A DNA stretch of 51,082 nt from an uncultured Bacteroidales bacterium. GTDB lineage: Bacteria > Bacteroidota > Bacteroidia > Bacteroidales > Paludibacteraceae. Below the pieces are notes generated by a model. The model was not told the DNA's origin and ran no database searches. It worked only from the letters and a program-made list of their open reading frames with translations. How positions within the stretch are numbered: the stretch's first letter is position 1; each line of letters begins with the position of its first letter. The position numbers and the translations under genes are program-made. Shown here piece after piece: positions 24,135-32,504 of the stretch. Location of the stretch: assembly GCA_900317345.1 (NCBI GenBank), contig ONGK01000027.1, positions 1-51,082 on the forward strand, given 5' to 3'.

Positions 24135-26738
24135 ATGGACATTCATTTTCAAATTCATTATCGTGCCGAGTTCGGTCAGTCGCTGTGCCTGATAGAGACA
24201 CAGGAGTCCATCTTGGGGTGGACGGAGAAAGACCCTGTTGTGCTTGACTGCCAGGGAACCGACTTCTGGCAGGCTATTGTGCCGGTGAGTGACTTTGCCG
24301 GTATTATTCACTATAAATATGCCATCCGTATCGCCGAAGGCCAGTATATCTACGAAGCGGGCGAGCCGCGTACGCTGACGCTGAACGCCTCGGATAAGCG
24401 CGTGGTGGTTCGCGATGCATGGCAGGCCAGCACATATGAGGATAGTTTCTATACTACGGTGTTCCTCAAATCGCTCTTCGCGCGTCATACGCCCGCAGAG
24501 GCAAAAGAGCCGACGGGCGCCATCCGTTTCTCGATAGACCTGCCGCAGATTCTGCCGACGCAAGGCGTTGCTATCATCGGTAACTGCGAGGCGCTGGGCG
24601 AATGGGACCCGACCAGAAAGCTGCCTATGTGCGACGCAGACTTCCCGGTATGGCGTGCAGACATTGATGTCAAGGGACTGGATATCGTGGAGTACAAATA
24701 CGTGATATACGACCTCAAGAGCGGCGCTATCATTGATACCGAGTGGGGAGAGAACCGCCAGATATGGGGTGTGGAGAGCGAACATATCATCTATCAGAAC
24801 GACCGCTACTTCCGTCGTACCCAACCGCGTTGGAAAGGTGCCGGCGTAGCTGTGCCGGTCTTCTCTCTCCGGACGGACGAAGGATTCGGTATCGGAGAGT
24901 TCCAGGACCTGAAGAAGATGGCGGACTGGGCTGCCGCGACGGGGCAGAAGATGATTCAAACCCTGCCTATCAATGATACGACGCTGCGCCACAACAACTT
25001 CGACAGCTATCCATACAACGCCGTTTCCGTATTCGCGCTCCATCCGATATACATCAATATCGAGAAGATGGGCCGCCTCACGCCGGCGCAGAAGAAGAAA
25101 TACGAGGCGAAAAAAGCAGAGTTCAATGCGCTCACATACGCGGACTATCAGAATGTGTATGATGCGAAGATGGTGTTCTTCAAAGCGCTGTACAAGCAGG
25201 ACAAAGATGCCCTGTTCAGCAGCGAGGAATACAAAGCCTTTGAGCAGAAGAACAACGCCTGGCTGGAGCCGTACGCAGCCTTCCTCGCAAAGCGCGACAA
25301 GCAACCCAAAGAATTCTATAAATTCCTTCAGTTCCATGCCGACAAGCAATTGGCAGACGCAGTAGCATACGCGCATAGCATCGGCGTGGCTATGAAGGGC
25401 GATATACCTATCGGCATCAGTCCGGACTCTGTGGATGCGGCTGTCTATCCGGAACTCTTTAACCTGGACGCCTCTGCCGGCGCGCCGCCTGATGACTTCG
25501 ATGCACGCGGCCAGAACTGGGGTTTCCCGACGTATAACTGGGACAAAATGGCAGAGGATAACTTCGGCTGGTGGCAGGCACGATTCCGTAAGATGCAAGA
25601 TTATTTCGATGCATACCGTGTGGACCATATCCTCGGCTTCTTCCGTATATGGCAGATGCGCAAGACGGATGTTTGGGGCCTCTGCGGCCATTTCGTTCCG
25701 GCGCTTCCGTATAGCTACGACGACCTCTGCGCACAAGGTATATGCCTCGACTGGGACCGTCTAACCAAGCCGTACATCCGCTCTAACTTCCTCGGCGATG
25801 TGCTTGGTTATGACTTGGAATGGGCTAAGAAACATGCACTCAACACACATGACGGATATGTCTATTGGTTCAAACCGGAGTTTGACACCCAACTCAAAGT
25901 GCAGGAATGGGCAGACCGCCTGCTGAGCGATGAGAAACAACTCAAAGCCAGCGGTCTGAGTGAACCGGCAGTGAAGAACATTTGCAACGGGCTCATCTAT
26001 CTGCATTGCGAAGTGCTGTTCGTGGAAGACCAGCGCCGTCAGGGAATGCTCCATCCGCGTATCTCTATCTATCAGAGCCACTCGTTCAACGAGCTATACA
26101 GCGACCAGAAAGAGGTACTCATGCGCATCTATAACGAGTATTTCTACCGCCGCCACACCCAATTCTGGCGGGATTCGGCGATGCGCAAACTGCCTACGCT
26201 CATCAAGGCTACCCACATGCTCTGCTGCGGTGAGGACCTCGGTATGGTACCGGCTTGCGTGCCCGATGTGATGCATGAGTTGCAAATCCTCAGTCTCGAG
26301 ATTCAGCGTATGCCGAAAGATCCGACGGTTAAGTTCGCCCACCCTGCCGATGCTCCGTATCAAAGCGTCTGCACGACCGGCACGCACGATATGAACCCGC
26401 TGCGCGCTTGGTGGGAAGAGGACCGCGATGTGACGCAGCGTTTCTACAACGAGCAGATGGGTTGGTGGGGCGATGCGCCGCAAGAGATGACGCCGGAGAT
26501 AGCCGAATTCATCATCAACCAGCATATGTACAGCCCGGCGATGTGGACCATATTGCCATTGCAAGACTGGCTTGCCATTGATGGAGACGTGCGCATCAAA
26601 GACCAGTTCGCCGATCGCATCAATATACCGGCAAATCCGCGGCATTTCTGGAACTACCGCATGCATTTGAAATTGGAAGACTTGATGAAATGTGATGCAC
26701 TAAATGCGAAAATCAAGAAGCTGACAAGCGTTCGCTGA
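24135..26738 (+). CDS. malQ: 4-alpha-glucanotransferase with two starch-binding domains
   Basis: Transfers alpha-1,4-glucan segments between maltooligosaccharides in the cytoplasm. The 867-residue protein opens with two CBM20-like starch-binding domains (about 1-100 and 125-225; WEY/GEWDP patterns), then a GH77 barrel. Catalytic landmarks are D497 in YRVDHILGF, the glutamate in CCGEDLGMVP and the aspartate in TGTHDM. Near residue 383 the sequence jumps from YAAF to LAKRDKQPKEFYKFLQF; related proteins have about 30 more residues here, so an in-frame loss is likely. Its 3' end overlaps convergent ispH by 26 bp. Confidence 0.93.
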   Translation: MDIHFQIHYRAEFGQSLCLIETQESILGWTEKDPVVLDCQGTDFWQAIVPVSDFAGIIHYKYAIRIAEGQYIYEAGEPRTLTLNASDKRVVVRDAWQASTYEDSFYTTVFLKSLFARHTPAEAKEPTGAIRFSIDLPQILPTQGVAIIGNCEALGEWDPTRKLPMCDADFPVWRADIDVKGLDIVEYKYVIYDLKSGAIIDTEWGENRQIWGVESEHIIYQNDRYFRRTQPRWKGAGVAVPVFSLRTDEGFGIGEFQDLKKMADWAAATGQKMIQTLPINDTTLRHNNFDSYPYNAVSVFALHPIYINIEKMGRLTPAQKKKYEAKKAEFNALTYADYQNVYDAKMVFFKALYKQDKDALFSSEEYKAFEQKNNAWLEPYAAFLAKRDKQPKEFYKFLQFHADKQLADAVAYAHSIGVAMKGDIPIGISPDSVDAAVYPELFNLDASAGAPPDDFDARGQNWGFPTYNWDKMAEDNFGWWQARFRKMQDYFDAYRVDHILGFFRIWQMRKTDVWGLCGHFVPALPYSYDDLCAQGICLDWDRLTKPYIRSNFLGDVLGYDLEWAKKHALNTHDGYVYWFKPEFDTQLKVQEWADRLLSDEKQLKASGLSEPAVKNICNGLIYLHCEVLFVEDQRRQGMLHPRISIYQSHSFNELYSDQKEVLMRIYNEYFYRRHTQFWRDSAMRKLPTLIKATHMLCCGEDLGMVPACVPDVMHELQILSLEIQRMPKDPTVKFAHPADAPYQSVCTTGTHDMNPLRAWWEEDRDVTQRFYNEQMGWWGDAPQEMTPEIAEFIINQHMYSPAMWTILPLQDWLAIDGDVRIKDQFADRINIPANPRHFWNYRMHLKLEDLMKCDALNAKIKKLTSVR

Positions 26739-27597
26739 CACGCTCCATCAGCCATAATGGTGTACTTGTCGCGCCGCAGATGCCTACCCGCTCTGTGGCG
26801 CGGCATTGCATTATGAGCTCATCCGTCAGTTCGTCCGGGCCGCTGAGGAAATAGGTGCGCGGGTTTACCTCTACGCAGTGGGTATACAGAACTCGAGCAT
26901 TGGAAGATTTCGTGCCGCCGATGAAAAGAACGATATCATTCGCCTTTGCAAATGCCTGCAGCTGGCTTACACGATTCGCCACATTACGGCAGATGGTGTC
27001 GTGCGCCTCCAGCGAGATTTGAGATTTGAGATTTGAGATTTGAGATTTAATAGCTTCTACGAGGCTGTTGAATCCATCGACAGACTTGGTGGTCTGCGAA
27101 AATAGATAAATCGGTCTGTTGAAATCAAGACGGTCCAGCTGTTCCTTATTCTCAATGACGATAGCGGTGTTGTTGGTTTGGCCTTGCAGACCAATAACCT
27201 CCGCGTGCCCCGGTTTGCCGTAAATAACAATCTGAGGCGGTCGCTCTTCGTCGTTCTTGTGCTGCTCATAGCATGCACGGATACGGTCTTGCAGTTTCTT
27301 CACAACGGGACATGTTGCATCGATAATCTCAATACCACGCTGCTCCGCTATCCAATAGGTGCTGGGCGGTTCACCGTGCGCACGCAACAGTACTCGCGAA
27401 TGAGCGGGGAGTGTTCGCAAGTCATCATAGTCGATGGTTGACAAGCCCATTTGCTCCAGACGCGCCACCTCCTGACCATTATGTACGATGTCGCCCAAAC
27501 AACAAAGAGCGCCGTTTTTCAACTCGCTCTCTACCGATGTGATGGCGCGCGTCACGCCAAAACAAAAACCGCTATATGCGTCTATCGTTACTTGCAC
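26713..27597 (-). CDS. ispH: 4-hydroxy-3-methylbut-2-enyl diphosphate reductase
   Basis: The last enzyme of the MEP isoprenoid pathway, an iron-sulfur reductase making IPP and DMAPP. The 294-residue product has the three cluster cysteines in GFCFGV (near the start), DATCPVV and GICGATSTP, and the conserved SQTTKS. Residues about 184-195 (KSQISNLKSQIS) are encoded by five GAGATTT repeats at 27014-27048, in a variable helix before DTICRNVANRV. The start is GTG at 27597, overlapping the cmk stop by 10 bp. Last gene of the porQ-cmk-ispH operon. Confidence 0.94.
   Translation of the reverse strand: MQVTIDAYSGFCFGVTRAITSVESELKNGALCCLGDIVHNGQEVARLEQMGLSTIDYDDLRTLPAHSRVLLRAHGEPPSTYWIAEQRGIEIIDATCPVVKKLQDRIRACYEQHKNDEERPPQIVIYGKPGHAEVIGLQGQTNNTAIVIENKEQLDRLDFNRPIYLFSQTTKSVDGFNSLVEAIKSQISNLKSQISLEAHDTICRNVANRVSQLQAFAKANDIVLFIGGTKSSNARVLYTHCVEVNPRTYFLSGPDELTDELIMQCRATERVGICGATSTPLWLMERVSERLSAS
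27014..27048 (+). repeat. Five perfect GAGATTT repeats inside ispH
   Basis: Exactly 35 bp of GAGATTT (plus strand). Because the unit is 7 bp, three units restore frame (7 residues, KSQISNL). Gain or loss of one unit would frameshift ispH. Confidence 0.9.
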
Positions 27598-28253
27598 GCT
27601 TTTTCGAAAATGCTATAAATGAGTTTCATCTGCTCATCAGGGGTCATAAAACTATTGTCCACCACAACGGCATCATTCGCTTGCTTCAGGGGACTCTCCG
27701 CACGATGCGTATCCCTATAATCGCGATCATTCACATCGGCCAGCACCTCGTCATAGTTCGGTTGCTCACCCTTGCTCACCAGTTCATCAAAACGGCGCTG
27801 TGCACGCACTTCCGGTGATGCCGTAAGGAACAATTTGAGTTCGGCCTTCGGGAATACCACTGTGCCTATGTCACGGCCGTCCATGACGATACCTTTTTCC
27901 TCACCCATCGCTTGTTGCTGTGCCACGAGATAGGCCCGCACTTCTTTTATCTGCGAGATACGGCTGGCGCAATTGCCTGCCTCCAATGTACGAATCTGCG
28001 ACTCCACGTCCTCGCCGTTCAGCGTCACATGTTGCACCCCGTCCACCTGGACAAAACCCACCTGTATGTTCGGAAGAGCAGCGACTATGTCTGCTTGCTC
28101 TTTCAGTCCATGGCGCAGCGTATATAAACCTATGGCGCGATACATCGCACCGGTGTCCACATAGGTGTACCCGGCATATTTGGCAAGCGCCTTAGCAATC
28201 GTCGACTTGCCGCAGGAACTATATCCATCTATCGCAACAATGATTTTCTTCAT
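27588..28253 (-). CDS. cmk: Cytidylate kinase
   Basis: Phosphorylates CMP and dCMP with ATP. The 221-residue protein has the P-loop GYSSCGKST (9-17), DTGAMYRA (about 33-40), IVMDGRDIGTVVFP (about 121-134) and RAQRRFDE, with a late NDRDYRDTHRAESPL segment. The length is typical. It is 33 nt downstream of porQ and overlaps ispH, forming a tight three-gene operon that recurs in Bacteroidota. Confidence 0.95.
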   Translation of the reverse strand: MKKIIVAIDGYSSCGKSTIAKALAKYAGYTYVDTGAMYRAIGLYTLRHGLKEQADIVAALPNIQVGFVQVDGVQHVTLNGEDVESQIRTLEAGNCASRISQIKEVRAYLVAQQQAMGEEKGIVMDGRDIGTVVFPKAELKLFLTASPEVRAQRRFDELVSKGEQPNYDEVLADVNDRDYRDTHRAESPLKQANDAVVVDNSFMTPDEQMKLIYSIFEKACK

Positions 28254-28286
28254 ACCCGATAATCTTTACTTCTTATCTTCGACCGA

Positions 28287-29405
28287 TTACTTCATCAACG
28301 AATTTATATCCAGCGTCAGGCCGACCTGATACGAGAAATTGGACTTGGTCATCTGGCTGATAGCGAAGCCCAGACGAGCTTGCTTGATACGGACGCCAGC
28401 ACCGAGCGCAAAGCCTGCAAGTGATTTCTGGTCAATCAGCTGTAACTCAGCGCGTCGACGATGGTTGTAGCTAAGCGCGATATAAAAGCGCTCGCTCTTT
28501 GGGACCACTTCGATACTCCAAATGGTATGACGGAACATCATGTCGTACCAAGGTATGTTGTGCGGCAGAATATCACCCGTCGTCGGACTTTTGTCAAGGC
28601 TGGTCCATTCGTAGTTGAGATACCAGGTCTGCATATTATGAATCTGCAGATGGAAGCGCAGCGGTGCATGCTTCACACGATAGGTGAGACCAAGTTGCAG
28701 GTTGAGCGGCAACAATTCATGTCCCCGACCATCCTCATTGGTATAGAATCCTTTTATCTGCCAACCAATATTCTGCAGCACAAGACCCATCTGGAACGAG
28801 CTATCCGGCGTCTGGAAATGCGCACCCACGTCTACACCGATGGCAAAACTGCTGTAACTCTCATAAATGCTATATACGGGTTTGAGCGTCACACCCACCT
28901 TCCAACATGGATGAAGTTGACGCGCATACATCACGTCTATCAAGATATCGCGAGCACCGAACGTGCCACCTGTTTGGTGTCCGTCTTCGTCGGCGTATTT
29001 CATCGTGCCGTAGTCCAAATAGTGGATTCCGACAGCAAAATAGTTGGGTTTATCCGGCTCACCTTCGCCTTTATAGGGAGGTTCCACTTTCGAGCGGCCG
29101 AAGTTATGTCCGTATAGCGCACTACCAAACATTGTGCCCGGCAGGTAATACGAATAGTTGAGCTGCAGCACCATGTGCGAATTGGCATGCAATAGAGCGG
29201 GATTGCACATACCCATCGATATATCACCGTCGCTCAAACTCACATTACTGCCGCCCAGAGCATTCAAACGCGACGATACAGGCAGACTCATGAATGAGAA
29301 CACCGACCGACCGGCATTAGATACCTGCGCCTTAACAGGCACACTGAACAGACTGAGCAAAACGCACAGCACACTCAATGATATGATAGGCACACACTTC
29401 CGCAT
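28287..29405 (-). CDS. porQ: Type IX secretion system protein PorQ
   Basis: PorQ is a PorV-like outer-membrane protein of the type IX secretion and surface-attachment machinery. The 372-residue product has a signal peptide (MRKCVPIISLSVLCVLLSLFSVPVKAQ). The mature N-terminus SVFSFMSLPVSSRLNALGGSNVSLSDGDISMGMCNPALL is the PorQ/PorV/FadL-like start. The remainder is a barrel with strands such as NYFAVGIHYLDYGTM. The ATG at 29405 lies just downstream of a promoter; longer frames to 29750 run through the divergent promoter and are ignored. Linkage to cmk and ispH supports the assignment. Partner T9SS genes are not in the window. Confidence 0.88.
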   Translation of the reverse strand: MRKCVPIISLSVLCVLLSLFSVPVKAQVSNAGRSVFSFMSLPVSSRLNALGGSNVSLSDGDISMGMCNPALLHANSHMVLQLNYSYYLPGTMFGSALYGHNFGRSKVEPPYKGEGEPDKPNYFAVGIHYLDYGTMKYADEDGHQTGGTFGARDILIDVMYARQLHPCWKVGVTLKPVYSIYESYSSFAIGVDVGAHFQTPDSSFQMGLVLQNIGWQIKGFYTNEDGRGHELLPLNLQLGLTYRVKHAPLRFHLQIHNMQTWYLNYEWTSLDKSPTTGDILPHNIPWYDMMFRHTIWSIEVVPKSERFYIALSYNHRRRAELQLIDQKSLAGFALGAGVRIKQARLGFAISQMTKSNFSYQVGLTLDINSLMK

Positions 29406-29419
29406 AATAAATTTGGCTG

Positions 29420-29451
29420 CAAAGGTACGCATTTTTTTTGACATATGCAAG
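29420..29451 (-). promoter_or_regulatory. Promoter of porQ-cmk-ispH
   Basis: On the minus strand, CTTGCATATGTC (first base 29451) and TACCTTTG (plus-strand 29420-29427) are 24 nt apart. Confidence 0.7.
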
Positions 29452-29477
29452 TGTTTATACACAAAAAACACACAACA

Positions 29478-29509
29478 TTTGCACAATTCAAAAAAAAGCA
29501 GTAACTTTG
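29478..29509 (+). promoter_or_regulatory. Promoter of the SGNH esterase gene
   Basis: TTTGCACAATTC starts at 29478 and TAACTTTG is at 29502-29509, 24 nt apart. Only the left arm of the palindrome is kept. Confidence 0.7.
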
Positions 29510-29529
29510 CACCGCAAAATTTGACGAAT

Positions 29530-30873
29530 ATGTCCAGACAAACTATTTTCATCCTGACGCTTTGCGCATTGCTTTTTATACCGGCGAATGCGGCTAAGCG
29601 GAGAGTGCATACCATCGGCGACAGCACGATGAGCGAGTACAAACCTGCGGCAACGCCTAAACGCGGTTGGGGAATGTATCTGCAGGCTTTCTTCAACACT
29701 GATTCCGTGGAGGTTAACAATCGCGGCAAGTCAGGCGCCAGCACGCGCACTTTCTACGAGTCCGGCGCGTTGTGGCCGTCTGTGAAGAAGCAGATGAGCG
29801 CAGGCGACTATCTCATCATCCAATTCGCCCACAATGACGAGAAATGCAAGGGCGAGGATGTGTATGTATATAACAGCAATCTGCGGGCGCAAGGTGCGAA
29901 AGATACCATCACGGACATGCGCGGCACAGAGCCGAACACAACCTACAAAGCGTATCTGTACAAGTTTATCCACGAGGCACGCGAGATGGGCGTGACGCCT
30001 ATCCTGATGAGCCCGATATGCCGCGCATATTTCCGTGACGGCAAAATAAACAACGAAGGAAGACATCTACTGGATGCGCAAAGGGGCAAAGGAAAAGATA
30101 AAGACTACGTCCGCTGCATGCGCGAGGTGGCTGAGGAGACAGGAGTACCGTTCCTCGACATGACGGCAGCCAGCCAGGAATTGTTCGAACAGGCAGGACA
30201 GGAATACTGCATGACGCACTATTTCAACTGCGGCGACAAGACGCATACAGGTGCCGATGGCGGCATGGCGGTAGCATCACTGGCATACAACCTCATCAGT
30301 CAGGCTCCGGAACTGGCAGAGATGCACCCGTGGCTCGTTTTCCCTGACCAGGAGCAGTTTGCTGCCTATGCACAGAACGTGGAGGAAGCAGGCAAGCAAG
30401 CCGCACTGAAGGCAAGCGGCATATCGTTCAACAAGACATTAAAGCCCATTACGCTAAAAAACATACAGATGCACCACTTCGGCTACGTGCCGTCCAGCGG
30501 ACATTGGCCTGCAGGTGAAATAGATGAGGTAGCAAACCGCTATATAGAATACGCTATCAGCGCGGATAAGAAGAAAGGTATGGTCATTGAGAGCATCATC
30601 GTGCCTGTATTTGTGAAAGGCGGTAACGGCATGAACATCCATATCAACTACGGTTTCGGCAGTCAGTTCGCCGGCGTGACAACCATCTATGAGAACACGG
30701 CGCTGCAGAGAAACAAAGCGATGCTCATTCGATTGGACCAGCCGATACTCGTTCCGGCAGGGCAAACGCTATTCCTTCGTATCCTGCCATGGTATGACTC
30801 CAACGGCAAACCGCAACACCACAAATTCCTCCAGCTGGGAGATATCACAATAGCCGGAAAGAGACTACAATGA
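29530..30873 (+). CDS. SGNH/GDSL esterase, rhamnogalacturonan acetylesterase-like
   Basis: A secreted carbohydrate esterase, probably removing acetyl groups from pectin (CE12-like). The 447-residue protein has a signal peptide (MSRQTIFILTLCALLFIPANA), block I GDSTMSE with nucleophile S32, a glycine block NNRGKSGASTRTF, the Asn block in QFAHNDEK, and the catalytic Asp/His in GDKTHTGADGG (about 235). The C-terminal 170 residues form a second domain of strand-like composition with no clear family. It has its own promoter and terminator. The exact substrate is inferred from family similarity. Confidence 0.85.
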   Translation: MSRQTIFILTLCALLFIPANAAKRRVHTIGDSTMSEYKPAATPKRGWGMYLQAFFNTDSVEVNNRGKSGASTRTFYESGALWPSVKKQMSAGDYLIIQFAHNDEKCKGEDVYVYNSNLRAQGAKDTITDMRGTEPNTTYKAYLYKFIHEAREMGVTPILMSPICRAYFRDGKINNEGRHLLDAQRGKGKDKDYVRCMREVAEETGVPFLDMTAASQELFEQAGQEYCMTHYFNCGDKTHTGADGGMAVASLAYNLISQAPELAEMHPWLVFPDQEQFAAYAQNVEEAGKQAALKASGISFNKTLKPITLKNIQMHHFGYVPSSGHWPAGEIDEVANRYIEYAISADKKKGMVIESIIVPVFVKGGNGMNIHINYGFGSQFAGVTTIYENTALQRNKAMLIRLDQPILVPAGQTLFLRILPWYDSNGKPQHHKFLQLGDITIAGKRLQ

Positions 30874-30907
30874 AATTAAAGCCACCCGAAAGGATGGCTT
30901 TAATTTT
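30873..30907. terminator. Terminator after the esterase gene, facing the exbD end
   Basis: A 12-bp stem AAATTAAAGCCA (30873-30884) and TGGCTTTAATTT (30895-30906) with a ten-base loop, closed by T-rich and A-rich flanks on both strands, lies between convergent genes. Confidence 0.85.
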
Positions 30908-30937
30908 GCATTGGCGTTGGCCATTGGCCTTAGCCGC

Positions 30938-31408
30938 TTAGTAGCTTGTACGCTGGGTAGCAGCGTAGCTGATCTTCAGTGCGTATGCACGGCGGAGCTC
31001 CTGCTTGATATCAGCGATGACACCCATGCGGGTCTCTTTATCAGCCTTGATGGAGACAGTCATCAAACCTTGCTCGGACTCTTTCATGGACGAACGCTCA
31101 TTGATGATATACTCACCTATTTCCTTCGTCTCAGCGAAAGCATCGTCAAGCTGTATACGTGTTTCAGCACCATACTGCTTGCGGAACTCTGCGGTCGGCG
31201 TACCGACGTAGATATAGCGCACGAGAGATTTCTTCTCCAGTTTGGTTAATTCAGTAGCCTGCGGCGTCTTGAACTGCACCTTATAACTCACCTCTTTCAT
31301 GGACGTAACGGACATGAAGAAGAACAGCAGCATGAAGATAATATCAGGGAGAGACGACGTATTGAGCGCCGGCATCTCGCGTTTATCATTTCTACGTATC
31401 TTTGCCAT
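30938..31408 (-). CDS. exbD: ExbD/TolR-family protein (second copy)
   Basis: Part of the proton-driven motor that energises TonB or Tol outer-membrane processes. The 156-residue product starts at the ATG at 31408 (MAKIRRNDKREMPALNTSSLPDIIF). Its single N-terminal helix contains the channel aspartate in LPDIIFMLLFFFMSVTSM. A periplasmic domain follows with a late VSIKADKETRMGVIADIKQELR, typical of ExbD. The frame is open to 31549, but that would read through the upstream exbD, one base away. Last gene of the exb operon. Confidence 0.9.
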   Translation of the reverse strand: MAKIRRNDKREMPALNTSSLPDIIFMLLFFFMSVTSMKEVSYKVQFKTPQATELTKLEKKSLVRYIYVGTPTAEFRKQYGAETRIQLDDAFAETKEIGEYIINERSSMKESEQGLMTVSIKADKETRMGVIADIKQELRRAYALKISYAATQRTSY

Positions 31409-31409
31409 A

Positions 31410-31991
31410 TCAGTTTCCTCCGTAGTTTTTAGGCTCAGCCTCGGAAATCTTCTGAGGATAGATCTTTTGAATCTGCTTTTGCTGCTCCTCGTCGAGTTCG
31501 TTGTACGCCTTATGGAAATACTTCTGCGCGCATTCTTCACGCAATTCATTATACGCCGCTACAAGTTCATTCTGAACGTCCAGATATGCTTGATATTGCG
31601 TATCGACGTCGTTCTGAACGGAGATCACGTGATCCTTGGTGTATTTGATTACGCCAAACGGAGCACCGAAATCCTCTTCAAACAACTTCGGATAATAGTC
31701 CGCATTCTCTTCGTTTTTGATGAACTTCTTGGCATTCTCTCTCAGTTGCTTCACATCCATCAACTGGCCTTGCACCATCAGTTGGTTTGCAGAGTTGATC
31801 TTCACCACCAACAGGTTACGCTTGTTGATATCCTTATCCTCGATTTTCTGGTCAGGAGGAATAGGGGCAGGCAGACGGCGAGCCAGTCCCTGGTTAACAT
31901 CCATAGAGGTGGTCACCAGGAAGAAAATCAGCAACAGGAACGAGATGTCGGCCATAGAGCTGGCGTTGATCTGTGGGACTTTCTTTGCCAT
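31410..31991 (-). CDS. exbD: ExbD/TolR-family protein (first copy, long form)
   Basis: The 193-residue product has the ExbD start MAKKVPQINASSMADISFLLLIFFLVTTSM with the channel aspartate in MADISF. It then has a longer, charged periplasmic region (about 60-193) than typical ExbD, rich in Glu, Gln and Asn, with YDELDEEQQ-like helices. Paired ExbD genes after ExbB are usual in Bacteroidales. Its start lies inside the reading frame of the preceding membrane protein, an overlap that looks secondary to loss of that gene's 3' end. Confidence 0.9.
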   Translation of the reverse strand: MAKKVPQINASSMADISFLLLIFFLVTTSMDVNQGLARRLPAPIPPDQKIEDKDINKRNLLVVKINSANQLMVQGQLMDVKQLRENAKKFIKNEENADYYPKLFEEDFGAPFGVIKYTKDHVISVQNDVDTQYQAYLDVQNELVAAYNELREECAQKYFHKAYNELDEEQQKQIQKIYPQKISEAEPKNYGGN

Positions 31992-32427
31992 GATAGAGGG
32001 TAGCGATAATGAGGAAATAGCAAGCGTAGATAACGGCGTCAGCCAACTGTGCCCAAGCGCCTTCGTTATCCGTGCCTTCGTAACCGATGATATTGATTTT
32101 CTCAGGGCTGCCGAGGAACCAGCATACGCATGCCAACAGGATGAAGCCGCATACGACGCCGAGCGTCATGTACGCTTTGCGGCGATTATTCTTCCAGTTG
32201 TTAGCAAACTCAACCACTACCACAGCCAATGTGATGAGAACTACCAAACCGAACAGGATGTAGTTCCAGATGAGGAATGCATCGGTGAAACGAGGGATAT
32301 CCAGGAAATCACCGGCAACCTCGAGACTACCGTTCGAACCGCCCAGGAAGAACAACGCGATAAACGCGATGCCCAGTCCCAGAAGCGACCAGAGGGCAAT
32401 CTTAGGTATCATTTTATAGTTTTTCAT
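31894..32427 (-). CDS. Membrane protein of the exb operon, C-terminus apparently lost
   Basis: A protein with about four membrane helices found between ExbB and ExbD in Bacteroidales. Conserved features are LEVAGDFLDIPRFTDAFLIWNYILFGLV (about 35-62) and CWFLGSPEKINIIGYEGTDNEGAWAQLADAVIYACYFLI (about 102-140). After residue 144 (IIATL) the expected short hydrophobic/basic ending is missing, and the frame runs into exbD out of phase, giving 33 unrelated residues and a 98-bp overlap. I read this as a deletion that removed the gene end and the intergenic spacer. The function is unknown, probably linked to the motor complex. Confidence 0.75.
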   Translation of the reverse strand: MKNYKMIPKIALWSLLGLGIAFIALFFLGGSNGSLEVAGDFLDIPRFTDAFLIWNYILFGLVVLITLAVVVVEFANNWKNNRRKAYMTLGVVCGFILLACVCWFLGSPEKINIIGYEGTDNEGAWAQLADAVIYACYFLIIATLYHGKESPTDQRQLYGRHLVPVADFLPGDHLYGC

Positions 32428-32432
32428 AAAGT

Positions 32433-32480
32433 AATTTACAATTTAATGATTTAACAATTTTACAATTAACATTGCTCGAG
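32433..32480. repeat. AT-rich degenerate 7-mer spacer between exbB and the membrane-protein gene
   Basis: Imperfect AATTTAC/AATTTAA/ACAATTT-type units with about 7-bp periodicity fill part of the intergenic gap. They resemble the class of 7-mers seen inside coding regions elsewhere in the window. Confidence 0.4.
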
Positions 32481-32504
32481 CAATCCGTAAAATGCTATTA
32501 TAAA

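Noticed and set aside
24042-25736. 564-codon open frame on the minus strand
   Set aside because: Antisense to malQ; the composition (many Arg, His, Val) is that of a complementary-strand shadow, and malQ is certain.
27014-27048. Short regular repeats as a CRISPR array
   Set aside because: The units are 7 bp with no spacers and lie inside a coding region. No repeat-spacer pattern or cas gene was seen anywhere in the window.
28461-29117. 218-codon plus-strand frame
   Set aside because: Antisense to porQ; His/Thr-rich nonsense composition.
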